Positions 7,582 through 10,721 of a stretch of DNA of 10,721 nt are shown here, piece by piece. This stretch comes from Minisyncoccota bacterium (GTDB taxonomy: Bacteria; Patescibacteria; Paceibacteria; UBA9973; UBA918): the NCBI GenBank assembly GCA_021734905.1, contig JAIPIB010000012.1, positions 1 through 10,721 of the forward strand. The letters run 5' to 3'. The translations under genes were made by a program, and so were the position numbers. Below the pieces are notes generated by a model. It searched no databases. It was not told where the DNA came from and was given only the letters and a program-made list of their open reading frames with translations. Every line of letters begins with the position of its first letter. Position 1 is the first letter of the stretch.

Positions 7582-8250
7582 TTATAGTATACCATTCTGA
7601 TCCAAGATATTACGACGCCTCTTAAACCAAATTGATAAGGCTCCCCCTCCCGCAATAATCACCAAGAGTGGTATGTATACATACGGTGATTCAACTATTC
7701 TTAGTCGTGATTTGTTAAAAAACTGCTTAACTGCAACAAGATTTTTTACAGTCTCAATATACCCGAAGGCCATTTCCTCTCGGGTGCCAATTTTCAAAAT
7801 ATATTTTTCAATATTATTGGGAGAATGAACCTCAAGTCGGTACACCCCAGGTTCAAGCTCTGCTTCATAGTGTGATCCTTCACGATACAAGTCACCGCTC
7901 TTGAAATCTCGAACAACTGTCCACTTCGCTTCTTTTGCCAACATCCGAGTTATCTCCTTTACTCTCCCTCCGCTTACAGGTTTCTTAATAATTATTGCCG
8001 AAATATTATTTGTACTTTTCTCAAGGTCAGGAACTCTAACGTCAACAACAAAATTCAATGACTGAGTAACGATAAACTCATATGTATGTGGAAAATTATT
8101 CAATTCTCCATAAAATGTCTGCGCAAGTGTCGGGTCACTAATGATATCAAAATCAATAAGTGATTTTTGGGAAACAAGAACAGGGACATACGCATCAGTA
8201 CTTGCTGGTGCAAAAAAGATAAAGAAGAAAATTATGATAATGAATCGCAT
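7582..8250 (-). CDS. Exported type I membrane protein, unknown function
   Basis: A 222-residue protein I cannot assign to a named family. It has a hydrophobic signal peptide (1-20, ending ASTDA), an extracytoplasmic region (21-190), one transmembrane helix (about 192-209) and a positively charged cytoplasmic stop KRRR (210-213). The external part is beta-strand-like; LEPGVYRLEVHSPNNIEKYI (132-151) recalls the strand-turn-strand pattern of pre-peptidase C-terminal or similar beta-sandwich domains. That resemblance is weak. Such an architecture suits a surface or periplasm-like-space adhesin, receptor or scaffold. It lies 29 nt downstream of the Cys-containing membrane protein gene and probably shares its transcript. 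Confidence 0.75.
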   Translation of the reverse strand: MRFIIIIFFFIFFAPASTDAYVPVLVSQKSLIDFDIISDPTLAQTFYGELNNFPHTYEFIVTQSLNFVVDVRVPDLEKSTNNISAIIIKKPVSGGRVKEITRMLAKEAKWTVVRDFKSGDLYREGSHYEAELEPGVYRLEVHSPNNIEKYILKIGTREEMAFGYIETVKNLVAVKQFFNKSRLRIVESPYVYIPLLVIIAGGGALSIWFKRRRNILDQNGIL

Positions 8251-8279
8251 ATATAAATTCTATGGTATCACGACTATCA

Positions 8280-8786
8280 TTAAAGACTATGCGTATTTTT
8301 AAATAGAGTAAAATTCTTAGTAAGCATTTCAAAAAGAAGATTGTTTCTTAGTGAGTGCTCACATGAATTAAATCTATATTGAGTACCTTCATTTAGAAAA
8401 TCATACCTATACTCACTTTCATCAGACAATGCGGAACATGTCTTTGTATTTGAGGTCTTTGAAATTACTTCAAAATCAGTTTCTTTCATAAGTTTTTTTA
8501 ATTCAGTGAGCTGCTCTTTTCTTAAAGATCCTTCATATTTCACTTCTTTTTCGCCATTTGCTCTTACAATGTAGGTGTACTTACCAGAATCAACAATTTG
8601 ATACGACGCGCAACCAAATCGTTCACATTCACCGTACTCGTAAGCAGTAACCTCAAACCCTGAAGTTTTCGTTTTGAGAGACCCGTCTCCGTAATCTCCT
8701 GTATTGTTTTCAAGAAAAATAATACCTCCGGTCAGAAAACCAAACACAAATGTAGCCCCTAGGATGAGATAGATATGTTTCAACAC
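8280..8786 (-). CDS. Membrane-anchored Cys-containing protein, possibly DUF6438-like
   Basis: The chosen GTG start (8786) gives 168 residues. It is preceded by GAGGG with a suitable gap, the best Shine-Dalgarno in the window; an alternative TTG at 8825 would add 13 residues (YQNLKRGIVEGN) but has no such site. One N-terminal transmembrane helix (about 5-25) places the remainder outside the membrane. Four cysteines (54, 59, 117, 142) could form two disulfides. The stretch from GECERFGCASYQIVDSGKY through KYEGSLRKEQLTELKKLMKE loosely resembles DUF6438 domains (Cys-x-Tyr, a beta-hairpin with DG-v-x-Y-x-G, then a helix). This is a tentative reading. It starts the small envelope-gene run and diverges from tRNA-Ser. 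Confidence 0.7.
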   Translation of the reverse strand: MLKHIYLILGATFVFGFLTGGIIFLENNTGDYGDGSLKTKTSGFEVTAYEYGECERFGCASYQIVDSGKYTYIVRANGEKEVKYEGSLRKEQLTELKKLMKETDFEVISKTSNTKTCSALSDESEYRYDFLNEGTQYRFNSCEHSLRNNLLFEMLTKNFTLFKNTHSL

Positions 8787-8860
8787 GTTTCCCTCAACGA
8801 TACCTCTTTTTAAATTTTGATACAAATGAGTTACACTAGATTCTCAGAACAAACGTGACT

Positions 8861-8948
<88 letters not shown>

Positions 8949-8966
8949 AGAAAGAAACTTCCGAAT

Positions 8967-9058
8967 CCGAAATGGGGTCGGCGCGAAGCGCCGACACTAA
9001 TGCATTCCCCCCGCCGAATCCAGAATCCAAAAGGGTTTTCCACGCTCCGCGTGGCTCA
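8967..9058 (+). repeat. Left inverted repeat (92 bp) with two GC-rich palindromes
   Basis: Matches 10467-10558 in inverted orientation over 92 bp without gaps, about 80 identical positions by eye. Two perfect dyads are fully conserved: gtcggcgc-gaa-gcgccgac (8977-8995) and ccacgc-tcc-gcgtgg (9040-9054). The mismatches fall in the sequence between them. The repeat begins 19 nt after the tRNA-Ser 3' end and overlaps the recombinase 3' coding region. It is much richer in G+C than its surroundings. It may be a terminal inverted repeat, a recombinase binding site or a REP-like extragenic palindrome. Confidence 0.85.
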
Positions 9059-9135
9059 AAAAGTACGGTTCGATCCTTAATTTGAAAGTTCGAACCGACC
9101 TTTTTGAATTCCCGAAAAAATTCTTCGGGAATTCC

Positions 9136-9148
9136 CTCGTTTGCCAAT
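9136..9148 (+). repeat. 13-bp inverted match to 10454-10466
   Basis: The sequence ctcgtttgccaat recurs exactly in inverted orientation at 10454-10466. On the right it abuts the 92-bp repeat directly; on the left 77 bases (9059-9135) separate them. Those 77 bases contain two dyads: 9058-9105 (imperfect, cggttcga/tcgaaccg) and 9106-9135 (gaattcccgaa/ttcgggaattc). They encode conserved recombinase C-terminal sequence, so a deletion in the right copy is more likely than an insertion here. Confidence 0.7.
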
Positions 9149-9257
9149 TCCATATTGTTTATACTGGCTTTTAGAAACTTGTCGGTAAGTTCGAACCGAT
9201 TATGAGATTTTTTCTCAAAAGCTGATAATTTCTCTTTGAGAAGCTGTTTTTGACACA

Positions 9258-10031
9258 TCAGCTTGTTTTTGATTCACGATATTCTTCAAGCGAAAGTGCG
9301 TTCTCTAGGTAAGCGTTCATCAGCTTCTCAATCTTGGAATCTAAAAGAGAAATTTCATCTTTTGTTTTTTGAGAAAAAATCTCACTCGATTGGTTTTCTG
9401 ATTGCCGATCTTTTTCGTTTTCGGCAATCATCCAATTTGCCCAATCGAGTGGCAAAGAAACTTTTTGTAATTCCGTTCTGATTTGAGAAGTGATGATTTC
9501 TTCACGAGTATATTTTTGCGAACAAGGATTTTTCCGTTTGGTACATCGCAAATAGTTATGACCTTTTTGTGTTTCGGTGGTAATAAAACATCCACATTCT
9601 CCGCAACGGAAAAATCCTCTGTACAAAAATGGTTTTAGACCTTTCGAGTGAGGTTTAGATTTCCTCATCATCACTTCCTGAACAGAATCAAAAAGTTTCT
9701 TTGAAATAATCGGTTCGTGCTTGCCCTCAAAAATCTCTCCGTTGTAGAGTATTAGACCAGTGTAAATAGGATTTTTCAAAAGTTTTTGATAATTCGACAC
9801 CGCAAGTTCCTTTCCGCTTTTTCGTTTCAATCCAAGTCCGTTAAATTTGTCGCGAAGCTCCCGCAAAGTGAAAGACCCAGACGAATATGCCTCAAATGTT
9901 TTCTTGATTAAAGGTGCGATATTTTTATCAACAACAATTCTCCCACCGACATTTAGATATCCAAGTGGAGACATTTGAGGCCATATCCCGTCTTTCACTT
10001 TGTTTCGCTTACCACGCTTTATATTCTCGCT
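9258..10031 (-). pseudogene. Serine recombinase, middle fragment (recombinase domain and zinc ribbon)
   Basis: It continues in the same frame as the N-terminal fragment after an in-frame TAA (10034-10032): the reading is SKYYVDN-stop-SENIKRGKRNKVKDG. In relatives this position is usually Leu, so one T-to-A change (TTA or TTG lineage) would explain the stop. The recombinase domain follows (MSPLGYLN, then NPIYTGLILYNGEIFEGKHE). Next is a zinc beta-ribbon, FFRCGECGC ... YLRCTKRKNPC, with the C-x2-C and C-x6-C ligands intact. A helical segment (KTKDEISLLDSKIEKLMNAY) begins the coiled-coil tail. The frame ends at TGA (9260-9258), just after an A5 tract (9270-9266 on this strand); one more A would restore ESKNKLMCQKQLLKEKL. 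If separately expressed, an ATG at 9998 would give 246 residues. Confidence 0.85.
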
Positions 10032-10445
10032 TTAATTGTCCACATAATACTTGGATTGCGAAAAAGCGATTGAAAGCATGAATTTGCCTTGCGGTGTCGG
10101 ATCACACCAGAAAGTTGGAAATTTCAGCTCGGCAAGTTTTTCCGTATCGAGCAAGTAGATAACTTTTCCACCATCAACACTATTTCTCGCCAATCTGTCG
10201 GGATGCCATGCCAAAATCCCATTTGCCTCACCTTGCTCGATACGGAGAAGCATTTCATTAAAGACTGGCCGACCTGGTGCTTTAGCGGTTTGTTTCTCTA
10301 CAAAAATATCTACAACCTCAATTTGCTCTTTAACCGCTAACTCTTTGAGTTCGGCCAGTTGGTCTGAAATGCTTCTAACTTGCCGATCCTCCGTATCGGT
10401 ACTTTTGCGAGTGTATATAAAAAACTTTCTGGTGTGATTATTCAT
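10032..10445 (-). pseudogene. Serine recombinase, N-terminal catalytic fragment
   Basis: The ATG at 10445 opens a 137-residue fragment covering the resolvase/invertase catalytic domain. FFIYTRKST (8-16) contains the predicted nucleophile Ser15. RSISDQ follows in the position of the usual SI-x-x-Q motif, and ILAWHPDRLARN carries the conserved D-R-L-x-R arginines. It ends MLSIAFSQSKYYVDN at a TAA where large serine recombinases normally continue with LSENVKRG. Serine recombinases cut and rejoin DNA at att sites through a 5'-phosphoserine intermediate. The fragment alone lacks the DNA-binding parts. The frame can be extended upstream to 10601 but only through the inverted repeat, so I prefer the ATG at 10445. 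Confidence 0.85.
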
Positions 10446-10453
10446 AGAATTGT

Positions 10454-10558
10454 ATTGGCAAACGAGTGAGCCACGCGGAGCGTGGAAAAACCTTTTGAAT
10501 TCGGGAATTTTTGGCGGTAATGCGTTTGTGTCGGCGCTTCGCGCCGACCCCATTTCGG
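10454..10558 (-). repeat. Right inverted repeat (92 bp plus adjoining 13 bp)
   Basis: The inverted counterpart of the left repeat: 10467-10558 matches 8967-9058, and 10454-10466 matches 9136-9148. The two palindromes are identical to those on the left (10471-10485 and 10530-10548). It lies immediately upstream of the recombinase start, ending 8 nt before the ATG at 10445, so it may also carry or influence that gene's promoter. Read on the plus strand it gives EPRGAWKNLLNSG and then VSALRADPIS, the same peptide tail as the recombinase 3' end. Confidence 0.85.
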
Positions 10559-10721
10559 CTTCTGATTCCGATTTCCAATTTTGGCGGTGTTTGTTGGACA
10601 AAGTTCGAAACTATTTCGAGCAAAATCCAAATGATTAAAAATACTAATGTAGACGAGGCAAGGCGAAACAATTTTTCTGGGGGAATGGATTCGCCTTGCC
10701 TCGGCTGATTTCCCGCCCGCA
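10559..10721. other. Right edge: no gene seen, one strong hairpin
   Basis: No coding sequence I can support. The main structure is a perfect 14-bp inverted repeat, cgaggcaaggcgaa (10654-10667) and ttcgccttgcctcg (10690-10703), around a 22-nt loop. It is unrelated to the 92-bp repeat and is not followed by a T-run on either strand, so it is not a convincing terminator. It could be a recombination site or a miniature repeat. The window ends 18 nt later, so its context is cut off. Confidence 0.6.

Noticed and set aside
128..8786. Alternative genetic code (UGA as Gly, as in some CPR lineages)
   Set aside because: Long genes contain no in-frame TGA and use TAA or TAG as stops; the recombinase lesion is TAA plus a frameshift.
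9086..9199. 13-bp direct repeat aagttcgaaccga (9086-9098 and 9187-9199) as possible att sites
   Set aside because: Both copies lie inside conserved recombinase coding sequence and encode different residues in different frames; chance is the simpler explanation, and nothing marks a junction.
9258..9270. Classical programmed -1 frameshift site in the recombinase
   Set aside because: The sequence has only A5 and no proper X-XXY-YYZ heptamer in the zero frame, and the gene has a second unrelated lesion, so decay is likelier.
10450..10638. Plus-strand open frame through the right repeat (VSALRADPIS)
   Set aside because: It is generated by the palindromic repeat and has no ribosome site or recognisable domain; its resemblance to the left tail reflects repeat homology.

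Overview
The window looks like chromosomal DNA of a bacterium with an AT-rich genome and the standard genetic code. TAA and TAG end the intact genes, and the one TGA occurs only at a frameshift. Four things suggest the Candidate Phyla Radiation (Patescibacteria, Parcubacteria-like): the style of the O-antigen-ligase/TPR fusion protein, small membrane-anchored orphan proteins, weak or absent Shine-Dalgarno sequences, and a serine recombinase running antisense into a tRNA gene. This placement is inference from remembered family traits, with no database search.

Layout. Almost everything is transcribed from the minus strand; the one clear plus-strand gene is tRNA-Ser(GGA). Reading the minus strand from high to low coordinates: (1) 8950-10721 is an accessory patch. 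It holds a decayed large serine recombinase in three pieces (one in-frame TAA, one frameshift), flanked by inverted ~92-bp repeats built on two GC-rich palindromes, with a further unrelated hairpin at the right edge. Its 3' end abuts the 3' end of the tRNA-Ser gene (8861-8947). (2) 6630-8786 is a run of four small envelope-protein genes: a Cys-containing membrane-anchored protein, a type I membrane protein, a DUF1761 four-helix membrane protein and a DUF192 protein. (3) 6223-6605 is the RNase P RNA gene rnpB. Its strong promoter overlaps the end of the DUF192 gene, and a 16-bp hairpin marks its 3' end. (4) 128-6135 holds three large genes: an O-antigen-ligase-like membrane protein with a TPR tail, a MurJ-family lipid II flippase only 2 nt downstream of it, and the translation factor lepA (EF-4). 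lepA ends in an intrinsic terminator whose loop contains the stop codon. That terminator segment is present a second time at the extreme left end (1-46).

How it fits together. The ligase/TPR protein and MurJ are tightly spaced and both belong to envelope glycan handling (lipid-linked precursor flipping and glycan polymerisation or transfer). lepA follows 63 nt later and could be co-transcribed. RNase P RNA and tRNA-Ser give a linked observation: the tRNA gene does not encode its CCA end, and the RNase P RNA seems to lack the GGU motif that normally pairs with CCA in pre-tRNA, having a long simple hairpin in that region.

The most interesting part is the right-hand 1.7 kb. The recombinase has no stop codon of its own and would read through its repeat into the antisense of tRNA-Ser. 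The inverted repeat at the other end looks like a copy of the recombinase 3' end with a 77-nt deletion.
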